DNA of 64,000 bases from positions 62,001 through 126,000 of the forward strand of contig NZ_KB907705.1 in assembly GCF_000382165.1 (NCBI RefSeq), in the 5' to 3' direction. The first letter of the stretch is position 1; every line of letters starts with the position of its first letter. Below the pieces are notes generated by a model. That model was not told where the DNA came from, did not search any database, and saw nothing but the letters and a program-made list of their open reading frames with translations. This DNA is from Arsukibacterium perlucidum DSM 18276 (GTDB taxonomy: Bacteria; Pseudomonadota; Gammaproteobacteria; Enterobacterales; Alteromonadaceae). The position numbers and the translations under genes were made by a program. Positions 1 through 9,765 of this stretch are shown piece after piece.

Positions 1-134
1 ATAACTGTAGTAGCCAATGTTGGTAGCAGATTTACCGGAATATTATCAACACAGTAATACCCAAGATCCTCTAACACTCTTAAAGCAACTGACTTGCCGG
101 AACCCGAACGACCGCTGACAACCAAAAGTTTCAT
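1..134 (-). CDS. rapZ: RNase adapter protein RapZ, N-terminal part
   Basis: Only the first 44 or so codons are present; the gene runs off the left edge. The start is the ATG at 134. The translation opens with [15 protein letters not shown], a Walker A P-loop, followed by [17 protein letters not shown], the typical N-terminus of the RapZ/YvcJ family. RapZ is a nucleotide-binding adapter that, in enterobacteria, directs RNase E to the small RNA GlmZ and so tunes GlmS and amino-sugar synthesis. It overlaps ptsN by 4 bp (ATGA), the usual gene order after rpoN-hpf-ptsN. The identification is firm; the RNA-adapter role in this organism is inferred from the family. Confidence 0.93.
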   Translation of the reverse strand, partial: MKLLVVSGRSGSGKSVALRVLEDLGYYCVDNIPVNLLPTLATTV

Positions 135-604
135 GATGCGCTCATTACCTCACTGGCGTCGATGATCAATTTGTATAAATGCTCGTCAGATTCAGCATGA
201 CGAATTTTACGGGTAAGTTCTTTCTGACTGAGCAAGCGGGCGATACCTGCCAGCGTTGTCAAATGAGCCTGACATTGCTGTTCAGGGATCAGGATGGCAC
301 AGAATATATCTACTGCCTGGTTATCAATCGCATCGAATGCGATAGCATCTTTGGAAACTACAAATACCAGAATGGGCTGGGTAACTGTTTTCAGCTTGCC
401 ATGAGGAATCGCAATCCCGCCACCGATGCCGGTAGAGCCGAGCTTTTCGCGGGTCATCAGCGCTTCAAGAATGGTGTACTCACTTATTTCCGGTAAGCGC
501 TGATGTGCCAGCTCGGCAATATATTCGAGTATTCGTTTTTTGCTGTTAAAAAGAACTGCACTCTTGGTGCAGTTCTCGGCTAGCATAGTGCTTAAGTTGA
601 TCAT
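131..604 (-). CDS. ptsN: Nitrogen-PTS phosphoacceptor EIIA(Ntr)
   Basis: This 157-residue protein is a single PTS EIIA type-2 domain of normal family length. The phosphorylated histidine is His68 in [10 protein letters not shown], and the preceding [10 protein letters not shown] stretch is also typical. EIIA(Ntr) receives phosphate from PtsP (EI-Ntr) via NPr and acts as a regulator, of potassium transport and nitrogen/carbon balance for example, rather than in sugar uptake. It lies between hpf and rapZ in the rpoN cluster, 7 bp downstream of hpf and overlapping rapZ by 4 bp, so it is probably co-transcribed and translationally coupled to rapZ. Confidence 0.96.
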   Translation of the reverse strand: MINLSTMLAENCTKSAVLFNSKKRILEYIAELAHQRLPEISEYTILEALMTREKLGSTGIGGGIAIPHGKLKTVTQPILVFVVSKDAIAFDAIDNQAVDIFCAILIPEQQCQAHLTTLAGIARLLSQKELTRKIRHAESDEHLYKLIIDASEVMSAS

Positions 605-611
605 AATTAAT

Positions 612-899
612 TTAGTGTCGGGCTACTTTTTCTTTATGTTTAATAACTTGCCTGTCGAGCTTGTCTATCAACTGGTCGATGGCCGCGTACATATTTTCAT
701 CTTCTGATGCCGCAAAAACTTCACCACCGTTCAAATGCAGCTTAGCTTCAGCAATTTGTTTCAATTTTTCCACGTTTAGGATCACATGTACATTGTTAAT
801 ATGATCAAAATGTCTTTCCAGCTTGGCGAATTTATTGTCTACGTACTCTTTTAATGCAGTGGTAATTTCTACATGACGACCCGTTAAGTTGATTTGCAT
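612..899 (-). CDS. hpf: Ribosome hibernation promoting factor (short HPF)
   Basis: This is a 95-residue protein of the short HPF/YfiA family (MQINLTGRHVEITTALKEYV start, basic C-terminal tail KHKEKVARH). It binds the 30S decoding region and promotes inactive 100S ribosome dimers in stationary phase. The length matches the short gammaproteobacterial form, without the C-terminal dimerisation domain of long HPF. It lies 26 bp downstream of rpoN and directly before ptsN, the classical rpoN-hpf-ptsN order. Confidence 0.95.
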   Translation of the reverse strand: MQINLTGRHVEITTALKEYVDNKFAKLERHFDHINNVHVILNVEKLKQIAEAKLHLNGGEVFAASEDENMYAAIDQLIDKLDRQVIKHKEKVARH

Positions 900-925
900 A
901 GACGTTTTCCTTCTGTTTTGCTGAC

Positions 926-2422
926 CTAAACCAAGGTCTTGCGTTGATTCGATGGCGGAATAAACAAAGCTTCCCGATACTTGGCAATAGTTCGCCGCGC
1001 TACGTTGATGCCCTGGTCCGACAATATATCCGCCATCTTGCTGTCACTTAGTGGCTTGGCCGGATTTTCAGCTGCCACCAGTTTCTTAATAAAGGCGCGA
1101 ATCGCTGTGGAGGAACATTCACCACCACTCTCTGTACTGACATGACTGGAAAAAAAGAATTTAAGTTCAAATATTCCTCTTGGGGTGTGCATAAATTTCT
1201 GAGTCGTTACCCTGGAAATTGTTGACTCGTGCATACCAACCATTTCAGCTACGTCATTTAAAACCATAGGTTTCATGGCTTCTTCGCCATGCTCAAAAAA
1301 AGCTTGTTGTTGTTGCACAATGCAATTGGCAACTTTCAACAATGTTTCGTTGCGGCTTTCCAGGCTCTTCAGAAACCATTTAGCCTCCTGCAGGTGTGAC
1401 CTGATAAATTGAGTATCGGCAGTATTCTTAGCGGTTCGTGACATCGCCGCATATTGCTGATTTATTCTTACTTTGGGCATGGCATCAGGGTTAAGTTCAA
1501 CGTGCCAGCGACCTTTTACTTTACTTACCGAAACGTCTGGAATGACGTACTGTTGTTCCTGTCGGATAACGTCAGCACCCGGTCTGGGATTTAAACTGAG
1601 GATTAGCCGCATCACTTCTTTCAGCTCGTCTTCTTTTAGTTTAGTCACCCGCATTAAAGAACGAAAGTCCCGGTTGGCTAAAAAGTCGGTATGTTCCTTT
1701 ATTACGTGTTGAGCCTGCTGTAAAAACGGGGTTTGCGGGTCAAATTGACGCAACTGCACCAGCAGACACTCGGCGATAGTGCGGGCACCGACGCCAACAG
1801 GGTCAAATAACTGGATCCGTTTAATGACTGCTTCAACTTCATCTGCTTCGACGTCTGGCAGGCCAAGTGACTCCAGAATTTCGGCTACGTCTATGGTTAG
1901 CAAGCCGCTTTCGTCAATGGCTTCAATAATAATTTCGGCAATGGCTAAATCGGTTTCAGAAAAGGGGGTTAATTGCATTTGCCAACGTAGATAGTCTTGC
2001 AGTGTTTCACTGGTTTCCCCCTGAAAAACCATTTCTTCATCGGGGGGCGAGCCGGCACTGACGGGCGCAGCACTAATCAGGTCGTCCCAGTTGTTATCCA
2101 GTGGCAGGTCGTCCTGCAGGCCTTGCTCAGCAATAGACTCACTGCTGTCACGTTCGGCTATTTCAGTCAGGTTTTCCTGGGCAGTGTCATTATTTTCATC
2201 AGAAGCGGAGCGGACATCGTTGTCATTGACGTCGCTGCTGTCAGGATCGGCAGAGAAGCTTTCAAACTCATCTTCGCTTTCTAACAACGGATTAGCATCC
2301 AATGCTTCCTGTATTTCCTGCTGCAGCTCAATGGTTGACAATTGCAGTAAGCGAATGGCTTGCTGTAACTGGGGTGTCATTGTAAGTTGCTGGCCAAGCC
2401 GAAGTTGCAAAGAGGGTTTCAT
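926..2422 (-). CDS. rpoN: RNA polymerase sigma-54 factor RpoN
   Basis: The protein is 498 residues, normal for RpoN. Region I is the Gln/Leu-rich N-terminus ([20 protein letters not shown]) that contacts the AAA+ activators. An acidic, low-complexity region II lies at about residues 50-130. The core-binding and DNA-binding domains follow, and the C-terminal RpoN box reads [12 protein letters not shown]. Sigma-54 directs transcription from -24/-12 promoters and depends on enhancer-binding proteins. It sits 46 bp downstream of lptB. The ATG at 2422 is the natural start because the family N-terminus begins there. Confidence 0.97.
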   Translation of the reverse strand: MKPSLQLRLGQQLTMTPQLQQAIRLLQLSTIELQQEIQEALDANPLLESEDEFESFSADPDSSDVNDNDVRSASDENNDTAQENLTEIAERDSSESIAEQGLQDDLPLDNNWDDLISAAPVSAGSPPDEEMVFQGETSETLQDYLRWQMQLTPFSETDLAIAEIIIEAIDESGLLTIDVAEILESLGLPDVEADEVEAVIKRIQLFDPVGVGARTIAECLLVQLRQFDPQTPFLQQAQHVIKEHTDFLANRDFRSLMRVTKLKEDELKEVMRLILSLNPRPGADVIRQEQQYVIPDVSVSKVKGRWHVELNPDAMPKVRINQQYAAMSRTAKNTADTQFIRSHLQEAKWFLKSLESRNETLLKVANCIVQQQQAFFEHGEEAMKPMVLNDVAEMVGMHESTISRVTTQKFMHTPRGIFELKFFFSSHVSTESGGECSSTAIRAFIKKLVAAENPAKPLSDSKMADILSDQGINVARRTIAKYREALFIPPSNQRKTLV

Positions 2423-2468
2423 TTACGTCTAATTCTCTCCTGAAGCAGGCGTTTGTTGTTTTTCTTAA

Positions 2469-3191
2469 CTATAGCCTGAATTGCTCGCCGAGGTATACAT
2501 CACGAACCTGCTGATTAACTAATACTTCCTGTGGTGGTCCGGCAGCTATAAGTTCACCATGACTGACTATGTAGGCAATCTCGCAGACATCAAGGGTTTC
2601 TCTGACATTATGATCGGTGATCAGCACGCCAATGCCGCGCTGCCCCAGATGCTGAATAATTTTTTTGATGTCGAGTACTGAAATAGGGTCGACACCGGCG
2701 AAGGGTTCATCCAGCAGAATAAAGGCCGGATTAGCGGCCAATGCCCTGGCAATTTCCACCCGGCGCCGCTCACCGCCCGACAAGCTCATGCCCAGGCTGT
2801 TTTTGATGTGGCCGATATGAAATTCTTCCAGTAAATCGTCTGCCAGCTCTTCCCGTTTGGCATTACTAAGCTCTTTGCGGGTTTGTAATATGGCCAGCAA
2901 GTTATCGTATACCGTTAATTTGCGGAAAATAGAGCTTTCCTGCGGCAGATAACCAATACCAGCGCGAGCGCGGGCATGAATGGGATCAAAGGTGATATCC
3001 TGGTCGTTTAGAGTGATTTTACCCTTGTCTGATGGCACCAGGCCGACAATCATATAAAAGGTCGTGGTTTTGCCTGCTCCGTTTGGCCCCAGCAAACCAA
3101 CAATCTGACCGGCGCTGACTTCCAGGCTGACATCCTTTACCACTTGCCGGCCTTTATAACTTTTAGCCAGATGTGCTGCCACTAACTTCAT
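2469..3191 (-). CDS. lptB: LPS export ABC transporter ATP-binding protein LptB
   Basis: This is a 240-residue cytoplasmic ATPase with Walker [10 protein letters not shown] (about residues 35-43), signature [16 protein letters not shown] and Walker B FILLDEP, followed by the H-loop TDHNV. LptB pairs with LptFG in the inner membrane and powers LPS extraction towards the LptC-LptA bridge. The start overlaps the end of lptA by 4 bp, so the genes are translationally coupled. It is essential in most gram-negative bacteria. Confidence 0.97.
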   Translation of the reverse strand: MKLVAAHLAKSYKGRQVVKDVSLEVSAGQIVGLLGPNGAGKTTTFYMIVGLVPSDKGKITLNDQDITFDPIHARARAGIGYLPQESSIFRKLTVYDNLLAILQTRKELSNAKREELADDLLEEFHIGHIKNSLGMSLSGGERRRVEIARALAANPAFILLDEPFAGVDPISVLDIKKIIQHLGQRGIGVLITDHNVRETLDVCEIAYIVSHGELIAAGPPQEVLVNQQVRDVYLGEQFRL

Positions 3192-3682
3192 GGATTTTCC
3201 TTGTTCTCCGGAGTGAAAATAGTGGTAACCCGCTTTTTCTGTTCACCACTTTCAGCCACAATTTCCTGAGTCTCAATATTGTAACGGATCACCGCGGCCT
3301 GCACCTGACTGCCACTCTGACTCAGTTCTGCGTTACCGCTTAAGGTCAGCATGCGACTGGCCCGATCATAACGTATTTCTGCAGCCGTTGCAGTTACTGG
3401 TAGTTCACCGTCCAGCAGCTGGCTGTAGCGCACTGGCGAGCCTGTGGTCAGGAATACTTCATTGCCTTTGCCGCCACTGGCATTTATTTCCAGCCGATCA
3501 GCTTTAATATGTAAACTGCCCTGACGGATCTCAACATTACTGGTATAAACCGATACGTTTTCTCTGATGGATGTTGCATTATCGTCAGAGGTAATGGCGA
3601 TAGGTTGACTGTAATCTGCTTCAATTGCATAACTGCTTGTCGATAGCAGAACGCTGAGAAATAAAAACTTAATTCTGTTCAT
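3188..3682 (-). CDS. lptA: Periplasmic LPS transport protein LptA
   Basis: The 164-residue protein has an N-terminal signal peptide ([19 protein letters not shown], cleavage near residue 19) and one OstA/LptA beta-jellyroll domain, including the motif [15 protein letters not shown] typical of the family. LptA polymers form the periplasmic bridge that carries LPS from LptBFGC to LptDE. The first 14 bp overlap the end of lptC and the end overlaps lptB by 4 bp. Confidence 0.93.
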   Translation of the reverse strand: MNRIKFLFLSVLLSTSSYAIEADYSQPIAITSDDNATSIRENVSVYTSNVEIRQGSLHIKADRLEINASGGKGNEVFLTTGSPVRYSQLLDGELPVTATAAEIRYDRASRMLTLSGNAELSQSGSQVQAAVIRYNIETQEIVAESGEQKKRVTTIFTPENKENP

Positions 3683-4226
3683 TGGTGTATACCGTCTCCA
3701 GATGCTTGATGATACGCAGATTTTGCTCAGTTAAATCTGCCTGCAAGCCTATACCATTAATGTGAAAACCTTTACCGATTATTTTAACTGCTGCTGCTGT
3801 TTGGATTTTTTTAGACGGTAACAACAGCTCCAGATTGGCGGTATCGATCCGGTCGAGCAACTCGCTGCCACTAACGTTACTGATCCTGACATCCTGCTCC
3901 AGAATAATTTTGTCGTCAGGTAACCAAATACCAAACTGGCTGGTCACTTCCCATGTGGCCTGATGCTCCTGATCGAACAGGGTATATTTAGGTTGTTCGA
4001 ACTGAGTAAACCCCAGCCGTTCAAAAAACTCCAGCCTGCCGGCCTGAATAAGGTCCGCGACATAGCCCTGTTCGTCATAAAGGGTGCGCGTAACCTGTTC
4101 GGCAATATAATCGGGCATCAGTTCACGGTCTGCGTAATTAGGATCGGTTTGCTCAGTTGGATTGAACCATAGATAGGTTGCGGTCAGCACCAGGGCAAAC
4201 ACTAACAGGAACAGGGTTTTTTTCAT
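3669..4226 (-). CDS. lptC: LPS export protein LptC
   Basis: The 185-residue protein has one N-terminal membrane anchor (about residues 4-22, LFLLVFALVLTATYLWF) and a periplasmic LptC/YrbK domain. It receives LPS from LptBFG and passes it to LptA. It overlaps kdsC by 4 bp upstream and lptA by 14 bp downstream. Sequence conservation in this family is low, so the call rests on length, topology and its place between kdsC and lptA. Confidence 0.92.
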   Translation of the reverse strand: MKKTLFLLVFALVLTATYLWFNPTEQTDPNYADRELMPDYIAEQVTRTLYDEQGYVADLIQAGRLEFFERLGFTQFEQPKYTLFDQEHQATWEVTSQFGIWLPDDKIILEQDVRISNVSGSELLDRIDTANLELLLPSKKIQTAAAVKIIGKGFHINGIGLQADLTEQNLRIIKHLETVYTNEQN

Positions 4227-4777
4227 GAGCTGCTGCCATCAAATTGCTGAAACTGCTGCTGACTAATCAGCAGTAAATCGGCCAGCTCGCGCAATGCGCC
4301 GAAGCCTCCTGGCAAAGACGTGGTGTAGTCTGCGTGCAGTCGCAAATAAGGATGGGCATCTTGCACTGCAACTGATAAGCCGCAATGCTGCATAACCTGC
4401 CAGTCTGCTAAATCATCGCCAATGTAGCCAATCTGGTCTGTGTTAAGTGCCAGTTGCTGCTGTAAGGTGGCGAAAGCAGCCAGTTTATTTTCCTGACCCT
4501 GATAAACATAGGGCACCGTCAATGAACGCATCCGTTGCTCGACAATAGCAGAGGTGCGACCGGTAATAACTGCAACTTCAATGCCGGCGTGGCGCAGAGC
4601 TTTGATACCGTAGCCGTCACGGGTGTGAAAAGCCTTCAATTCTTCGCCGTTGTTCCCCAGATAAATCCGGCCATCGGAAAATACGCCATCCACATCACAT
4701 ATCAGCAATTTAATGTTGCTGGCCCTGGCGATAATAGCGTTGCTGACGGGCTGATAAAGTTTGGCAAAGAGTGACAT
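4223..4777 (-). CDS. kdsC: 3-deoxy-D-manno-octulosonate 8-phosphate phosphatase KdsC
   Basis: This 184-residue HAD phosphatase carries the family motif DVDGVFSDGRIY, whose Asp residues are the nucleophile and acid/base, then a GYGIKALRHAGIEVAVITGR segment (motif II Thr) and the late YIGDDLADW acidic motif. It removes the phosphate from KDO-8-phosphate in lipid A-core biosynthesis. There is no cap domain, which is normal for the tetrameric C0 class. It follows kdsD by 1 bp and overlaps lptC by 4 bp. Confidence 0.96.
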   Translation of the reverse strand: MSLFAKLYQPVSNAIIARASNIKLLICDVDGVFSDGRIYLGNNGEELKAFHTRDGYGIKALRHAGIEVAVITGRTSAIVEQRMRSLTVPYVYQGQENKLAAFATLQQQLALNTDQIGYIGDDLADWQVMQHCGLSVAVQDAHPYLRLHADYTTSLPGGFGALRELADLLLISQQQFQQFDGSSS

Positions 4778-4778
4778 G

Positions 4779-5759
4779 CTACAGTACTCCTGCCCGCAAT
4801 AAGTCGTGCATATTCATTGCCCCAACCGGGATCTGATTCTGATCGACTATCAGTAAACCATTGATTTTCTTTTGCTGCATAATCTTAAGGGCTTCACCGG
4901 CCAGCATTTCAGCGTTGGCGGTGGTGCAAGGTGAGGTCATAACCTGTTCTATCGCGGTACTGTGGATATCCAGCTTAAGGTCAAGAATGCGACGCAAATC
5001 ACCATCGGTAAATATACCAGCCAGGCTGTGATCGGCATTAACCACTGCCGTCATACCAAGGCCTTTTTCTGAAATTTCCAACAGGGCTTCTTTGATGGTT
5101 GCCTGGCGCGGCACCACCGGCACCTGGGTGTCTTTATGCATCACATCGCTCAGGCGCAGTAATAATTTGCGGCCGAGGCTACCACCCGGGTGCGACAAGG
5201 CAAAGTCGTCAGCAGAAAACCCCCGGGCATCCAACAGGGCAACAGCCAGCGCATCACCCATAGCTAAGGTTGCGGTCGTGCTGGCGGTGGGTGCCAGCCC
5301 CAGCGGGCAGGCTTCCTGCTCTACTCTGACACATAAATGGACATCAGATAGCTTTGCCAGGGTAGAGGCCGGATTGCCTGACATGCTGATTAAGGTAATG
5401 CCAAGTCTTTTGATTACCGGCAAAATGGTTAATATTTCGGCGGTTTCGCCAGAGTTGGAAATGGCCAGCACAATATCGCCGGCGGTAAGCATTCCCAGAT
5501 CACCATGGCTTGCTTCAGCAGGATGGACAAAAAAAGCCGGGGTACCGGTAGAAGCCAGAGTGGCAGATATCTTGTTAGCGATGTGGCCTGATTTACCCAT
5601 CCCCATAACAATAACTTTGCCTTTGCTGTGAAATAGCAGCTGACAGGCCTGGTCAAAATCAGCATTGATATATTGCGCAAGCTGACGAACCGCTTCTGCT
5701 TCAATTTGCAGAACTTCCAGTGCCCGGTTACAAAAAGTGCTGGTCATATTACTTGCCAT
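4779..5759 (-). CDS. kdsD: D-arabinose 5-phosphate isomerase KdsD
   Basis: KdsD converts ribulose 5-phosphate to arabinose 5-phosphate, the first step of KDO synthesis. From the ATG at 5759 it is 326 residues, close to the enterobacterial 328. An N-terminal SIS sugar-isomerase domain (GMGKSGHIANKISATLASTG and HPAEASHGDLGM) is followed by two CBS domains. The open frame extends upstream to 5819, but that would run into the antiporter gene ending at 5774 and adds a non-family leader, so 5759 is preferred. A second ATG at 5747 is possible. Confidence 0.94.
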   Translation of the reverse strand: MASNMTSTFCNRALEVLQIEAEAVRQLAQYINADFDQACQLLFHSKGKVIVMGMGKSGHIANKISATLASTGTPAFFVHPAEASHGDLGMLTAGDIVLAISNSGETAEILTILPVIKRLGITLISMSGNPASTLAKLSDVHLCVRVEQEACPLGLAPTASTTATLAMGDALAVALLDARGFSADDFALSHPGGSLGRKLLLRLSDVMHKDTQVPVVPRQATIKEALLEISEKGLGMTAVVNADHSLAGIFTDGDLRRILDLKLDIHSTAIEQVMTSPCTTANAEMLAGEALKIMQQKKINGLLIVDQNQIPVGAMNMHDLLRAGVL

Positions 5760-5773
5760 AATAAGGATAAGAA

Positions 5774-6751
5774 TTATGCAATCTGAGAAAACAACAGATA
5801 TTGATAGCCGACAAAACATGCCAGCAGTATAGCACCCTCTGCCCGGTTAATCCGTTGCATGCGCGTCAGTCGTACTGACATTACTAACATTAAAACAGTA
5901 GCGCCAATCATGACATAGCTGTCACGTCCCCCTGCGTTGGGGTCAATGATGTCTGGACCTATAACGGCACCTAAACCCAAAACAGCCAGGATATTAAATA
6001 TGTTAGAACCGATAATGTTACCCAGTGCTAAGTCATCTTCGCCCTTTAAAATACCAATTATACTGGCAGCCAGCTCAGGCAAACTGGTACCAATTGCGAT
6101 GATAGTCAGACCGATTACCAAATCGCTCAGGCCAGCATAGCGGGCGATAGTAACGGCGCCATGCACCAGCAACTGCGAACTTGCCAGCAATAAAATTAAA
6201 CCAATTGCTGCCCATATAATGGCTTTCAGGGTTGAGATACTGACGGTGGGAACTTCAGCGTTAATTTCCGCTATCAATGGATCGTCCGGGGTAGCGTGTT
6301 TGCCCCAGTACACCAGCAGCGCCAGAAAGCTGACAAAGGCAATCAGCAGGATAATGCCTTCTATACGGGTCAACAGATCATCTGATAACAGGTAGTAGCC
6401 AAACAGGGTGCAGACCAATAATAGTGGGAATTCACGGCGTAACGTCAGTGACGATACTGCAATCGGCTTCAGCAATGCCGCTGCACCGATGACTAATAAA
6501 ATATTAGTGATGTTAGAGCCAATAGCATTGCCAACAGAGGTATCAAGCTTGCCCTGCCAGGCTGCTGTTGCCGATACCAGCATTTCAGGTGCAGACGACC
6601 CCATAGCGACAATGGTAAGGCCAATCACCATAGGTGAGATGCCACTGTTGCGGGCAATCGAGGATGCACCATAAACAAAGCGGTCGGCACTCCAAATCAG
6701 TAAAACCAGACCAACGACCACAAAAAAAATAGCGAGTATAAGAGGTGACAA
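5774..6751 (-). CDS. yrbG: Calcium/sodium antiporter, YrbG type
   Basis: The 325-residue inner-membrane protein of the CaCA family has about ten membrane segments. The two inverted alpha-repeats are clear: GSSAPEMLVSA with GNAIGSNITNILLV in the first half, GTSLPELAASI with GNIIGSNIFNILAV in the second. These repeats form the ion pathway. The start is a TTG at 6751, supported by an AGGA about 7 nt upstream. It is the first gene of the kds-lpt-rpoN cluster and lies 14 bp before kdsD. Physiological substrate is not established for YrbG. Confidence 0.93.
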   Translation of the reverse strand: MSPLILAIFFVVVGLVLLIWSADRFVYGASSIARNSGISPMVIGLTIVAMGSSAPEMLVSATAAWQGKLDTSVGNAIGSNITNILLVIGAAALLKPIAVSSLTLRREFPLLLVCTLFGYYLLSDDLLTRIEGIILLIAFVSFLALLVYWGKHATPDDPLIAEINAEVPTVSISTLKAIIWAAIGLILLLASSQLLVHGAVTIARYAGLSDLVIGLTIIAIGTSLPELAASIIGILKGEDDLALGNIIGSNIFNILAVLGLGAVIGPDIIDPNAGGRDSYVMIGATVLMLVMSVRLTRMQRINRAEGAILLACFVGYQYLLFSQIA

Positions 6752-7026
6752 ACTACAATCCTGTAATTCACTGGTAAAAGTAATAGTATTTTCCGCGTTA
6801 TTGCCGGTAAATGCAAAAAAACCTGTATGTTCAGCTCACTTCGATTTTTTCGCACACTTTGTTACGATTTTTTGTAACGACTTTATAGTGCAATACCTTT
6901 ACAATATTACAACGTTAAGGGATAGCGGTATTTGATTGCATACATACAGCCTTGTATGTATATTGTCAGGTGTTATGCCAGGTTCGGTAAAACCGCGGTA
7001 GCGGTTGTTTTCAGGTGGAGTCCAAT
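6752..7026. promoter_or_regulatory. Divergent promoter region yrbG / mlaF with inverted repeats
   Basis: This 275-bp spacer separates the minus-strand kds-lpt operon from the plus-strand mla operon, so it must hold promoters for both. Two inverted repeats are visible: GTTAC-N8-GTAAC at 6861-6878, and ATACATACA-GCCT-TGTATGTAT with perfect 9-bp arms at 6940-6961, about 65 bp upstream of the mlaF start. Neither matches an operator that I recognise. I could not assign -35/-10 boxes with confidence. Confidence 0.45.
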
Positions 7027-7830
7027 TTGTCCGATATTATGGTTGATATCCAGCACTTAAGCTTTTCTCGGGGCCAGAACCTGATCTATGACGACATGTG
7101 TATGCAGGTGCATCGTGGCAAAGTAACGGCCATAATGGGGCCAAGTGGTATTGGCAAAACGACGCTGCTTAAACTCATCGGTGGCCAGTTGAAACCTGAT
7201 AGTGGCCATATTTTATTTGATGGCCAGGATATTCCGGCCTTATCGCGGGCTGATTTGTATCAGGCACGCAAGAAAATGAGCATGTTGTTTCAAAGCGGTG
7301 CCTTGTTTACCGAAATGTCTGTATTTGACAACGTGGCCTTCCCAATCCGCGAACACACCCGGCTGCCCGAGTCATTAATCCGGCTTATCGTATTAATGAA
7401 GCTTGAGGCGGTTGGTTTGCGCGGTGCGCGTGATCTTATGCCGGCAGAGTTGTCTGGTGGTATGGCAAGACGGGCTGCGCTGGCCAGAGCGATAGCGCTG
7501 GACCCTGAACTTATTATGTACGATGAACCTTTTGCTGGCCAGGATCCCATATCAATGGGCGTAATTGTCCGGTTAATTAAAGAGCTGAACAATGCGCTCG
7601 GTTTAACCTCAATAGTAGTGTCGCATGACGTGACAGAAGTAATGAGTATTGCTGACTATGTGTATGTAGTGGCAGAGAAAAAGGTCATTGGGCATGGTAC
7701 CCCGGCTCAGTTGCGTCAGGATAAATCTGAGTTGGTGCAACAGTTTTTACAGGGTGAAGCTGATGGGGCAGTGCCATTTCATTATCGGGCTGAAGCTTAC
7801 GAAGACGAATTAATGGAGTTTGCCGGGTGA
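7027..7830 (+). CDS. mlaF: Phospholipid ABC transporter ATP-binding protein MlaF
   Basis: MlaF is the ATPase of the MlaFEDB complex that moves phospholipids between the inner membrane and periplasmic MlaC, keeping the outer membrane asymmetric. It has Walker [10 protein letters not shown], signature [15 protein letters not shown] and Walker B LIMYDEPF. The open frame begins with GTG at 7015, but a strong ribosome site (AGGTGGAG, 7013-7020) lies 6 nt before the TTG at 7027, so TTG is preferred, giving 267 residues like E. coli MlaF. It overlaps mlaE by 4 bp. Confidence 0.95.
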   Translation: MSDIMVDIQHLSFSRGQNLIYDDMCMQVHRGKVTAIMGPSGIGKTTLLKLIGGQLKPDSGHILFDGQDIPALSRADLYQARKKMSMLFQSGALFTEMSVFDNVAFPIREHTRLPESLIRLIVLMKLEAVGLRGARDLMPAELSGGMARRAALARAIALDPELIMYDEPFAGQDPISMGVIVRLIKELNNALGLTSIVVSHDVTEVMSIADYVYVVAEKKVIGHGTPAQLRQDKSELVQQFLQGEADGAVPFHYRAEAYEDELMEFAG

Positions 7831-8609
7831 TTACAGACAAACTGCAAAACCTGGGACGAGACACCATAAACAACATTGCGGGCTTTGGCCGCTCAGGGAT
7901 AATGTTGTTCGGGGCGCTGGTAGGTAAACCTGATTTTCGCAAAGGCTTTCCATTATTTATTAAGCAACTTTACGTAATTGGCGTGTTATCACTGTTGATT
8001 ATTGTGGTGTCAGGCTTGTTTATCGGCATGGTGCTGGCGCTGCAAGGCTACACAGTGCTGGTTAAGTTTGGTGCGGAAGGGATGCTTGGGCCTTTGGTTG
8101 CATTGAGCTTGCTGCGAGAGCTTGGCCCTGTAGTAACCGCGTTATTGTTTGCCGGGCGGGCAGGCAGTGCATTAACTGCAGAAATTGGCCTGATGAAAGC
8201 GACTGAGCAATTGTCAGGTATGGAAATGATGGCGGTAGACCCACTGCGCCGGATTATCGCACCACGCTTCTGGGCCGGGGTGGTCAGCATGCCGTTATTG
8301 GCTCTGGTGTTTAACGCGGTAGGTATTCTTGGTGGCCATTTGATTGGTGTTGATTGGTTGGGTGTTGATGCCGGCAGTTACTGGTCGACCATGCAGGCCA
8401 ACGTCGATTTATATCAGGATGTGGTAAACGGGGTAATAAAAAGCATTGTTTTTGCTGTTATTGTGATTTGGATAGCATTACATAAAGGCTTTGATGCGAT
8501 ACCCACCTCTGAGGGAATTAGCCGGGCAACAACTCAGACAGTAGTAACGGCGTCACTTACTGTACTGGGCTTTGACTTTATATTAACTGCATTAATGTTT
8601 GGTGGATAA
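7827..8609 (+). CDS. mlaE: Phospholipid ABC transporter permease MlaE
   Basis: This 260-residue inner-membrane permease of the MlaE/YrbE family has about five membrane segments after an N-terminal interfacial helix. The conserved [20 protein letters not shown] and [11 protein letters not shown] stretches are present (near residues 93-125). It forms the transmembrane dimer of the Mla complex. The start overlaps the mlaF stop by 4 bp and mlaD begins 1 bp after its stop, so mlaFEDCB is one transcript. Confidence 0.96.
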   Translation: MITDKLQNLGRDTINNIAGFGRSGIMLFGALVGKPDFRKGFPLFIKQLYVIGVLSLLIIVVSGLFIGMVLALQGYTVLVKFGAEGMLGPLVALSLLRELGPVVTALLFAGRAGSALTAEIGLMKATEQLSGMEMMAVDPLRRIIAPRFWAGVVSMPLLALVFNAVGILGGHLIGVDWLGVDAGSYWSTMQANVDLYQDVVNGVIKSIVFAVIVIWIALHKGFDAIPTSEGISRATTQTVVTASLTVLGFDFILTALMFGG

Positions 8610-8610
8610 A

Positions 8611-9075
8611 ATGACCACAAGGAAAATAGAAATTTTAGTAGGCACTTTTATTGTGCTGGCAGCAGCTGCATTTTTCATGCTGGCGTTGAAGGTAGCCAAC
8701 GCAGGTGTTAGTGGTTCAGGCGAGAGTTATGTGCTGTATGCTAAGTTCGACAATATTGGTGGGTTAAAGGTGCGCTCACCAATTAAAGTTGGTGGTGTCG
8801 TGGTGGGACGGGTAGCGTCTATTGATTTGGATCGGGTGTACTACACGCCGGTGGTTAAAATGGAAATTAACTCACAGTACAGCAACTTCCCTGAGACCAG
8901 CTCAGTTGCTATTTTAACATCAGGCTTGCTGGGTGAGCAGTATCTCGGTTTACAGCCGGGCTTTATCGATGAAACCGTCGAAATTCTGGCCGATGGTGAT
9001 TCTGTTCAGGACACGCGCTCAGCGATAGTGCTTGAAGAGCTTATAGGCCAGTTCTTATTTAACCGGGGGAATTAA
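8611..9075 (+). CDS. mlaD: Phospholipid transport substrate-binding protein MlaD (MCE domain)
   Basis: The 154-residue protein has one N-terminal membrane helix (about residues 7-27) and one MCE domain (YAKFDNIGGLKVRSPIKVGG onwards). MlaD forms a hexameric ring on MlaE and hands lipid to or from MlaC. I chose the ATG at 8611, preceded by GGTGGATAAA, over the in-frame TTG/GTG codons at 8599-8604 that lie inside the mlaE end. The hydrophobic LLGEQYLGLQPG stretch is typical of MCE proteins. Confidence 0.95.
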   Translation: MTTRKIEILVGTFIVLAAAAFFMLALKVANAGVSGSGESYVLYAKFDNIGGLKVRSPIKVGGVVVGRVASIDLDRVYYTPVVKMEINSQYSNFPETSSVAILTSGLLGEQYLGLQPGFIDETVEILADGDSVQDTRSAIVLEELIGQFLFNRGN

Positions 9076-9077
9076 CC

Positions 9078-9761
9078 TTGAAATATATATCAGGCAGTGC
9101 CTTACTGCTGGTTTCGTTAGCTTTGGTACCGGTTGCTGCGTTTGGTAATGAGCCAGCAGAAAAAGCAGCGGCGCAACAGGTCGAAAAGGTAGAGCAATAC
9201 ACCGATCCATTTAAAATGATGGAGGTTGTTGCTGACAAAACCTTCCAGCGGATTGCCAGAGACCAGGAGTTAATTGCTCAGGATAAAGAGTACTTACGGT
9301 TAATCGTCAATGAAGAGCTGGTGCCATATATCGACAGCCGTTATGCCGCGTTGACCGTGATCGGCCGCTCGGTAAATCTGCGTGAGTTGCCGCGGGAAGA
9401 GTTTGATAATTTTGTGGTGGCTTTTGAAGATTATATGGTGGCTTCTTACGCAGGCGCCTTAACCTATTACCGGGATCAGAAAGTGATTATTCAACCGGCA
9501 CGTCCGCCCGAAAATCAAAGCATCATGACCATTAAAACCCGGGTAATTGACCCAGGCAAGCCAGATATCACCATTGACTTTAAACTTCGTCGTAACCGGG
9601 GTTCAGAGTATTGGCTGGTTTACGATATGGTTGCAGAAGGTATTTCATTATTAGACAGTAAGCGGGCCGAACTTAGTAACCTGATCCGCCAGCAAGGCGT
9701 TGCCCGGGTCACTGAACTGTTGCTTGAGAAAGCCAAAGAACCGATTAAAGTGCCGGAGTAA
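9078..9761 (+). CDS. mlaC: Periplasmic phospholipid-binding protein MlaC
   Basis: The 227-residue protein has a signal peptide (cleavage near AFG-NE, residue 23) and the Tol-Tol-ttg2/MlaC fold. It shuttles phospholipid between MlaA-OmpC at the outer membrane and MlaFEDB. It starts with TTG at 9078, with GGGGGA about 6 nt upstream. The region about residues 110-150 (FEDYMVASYAGALTYY) is a typical MlaC helix. It sits 2 bp after mlaD and 4 bp before mlaB. Confidence 0.94.
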   Translation: MKYISGSALLLVSLALVPVAAFGNEPAEKAAAQQVEKVEQYTDPFKMMEVVADKTFQRIARDQELIAQDKEYLRLIVNEELVPYIDSRYAALTVIGRSVNLRELPREEFDNFVVAFEDYMVASYAGALTYYRDQKVIIQPARPPENQSIMTIKTRVIDPGKPDITIDFKLRRNRGSEYWLVYDMVAEGISLLDSKRAELSNLIRQQGVARVTELLLEKAKEPIKVPE

Positions 9762-9765
9762 CACC

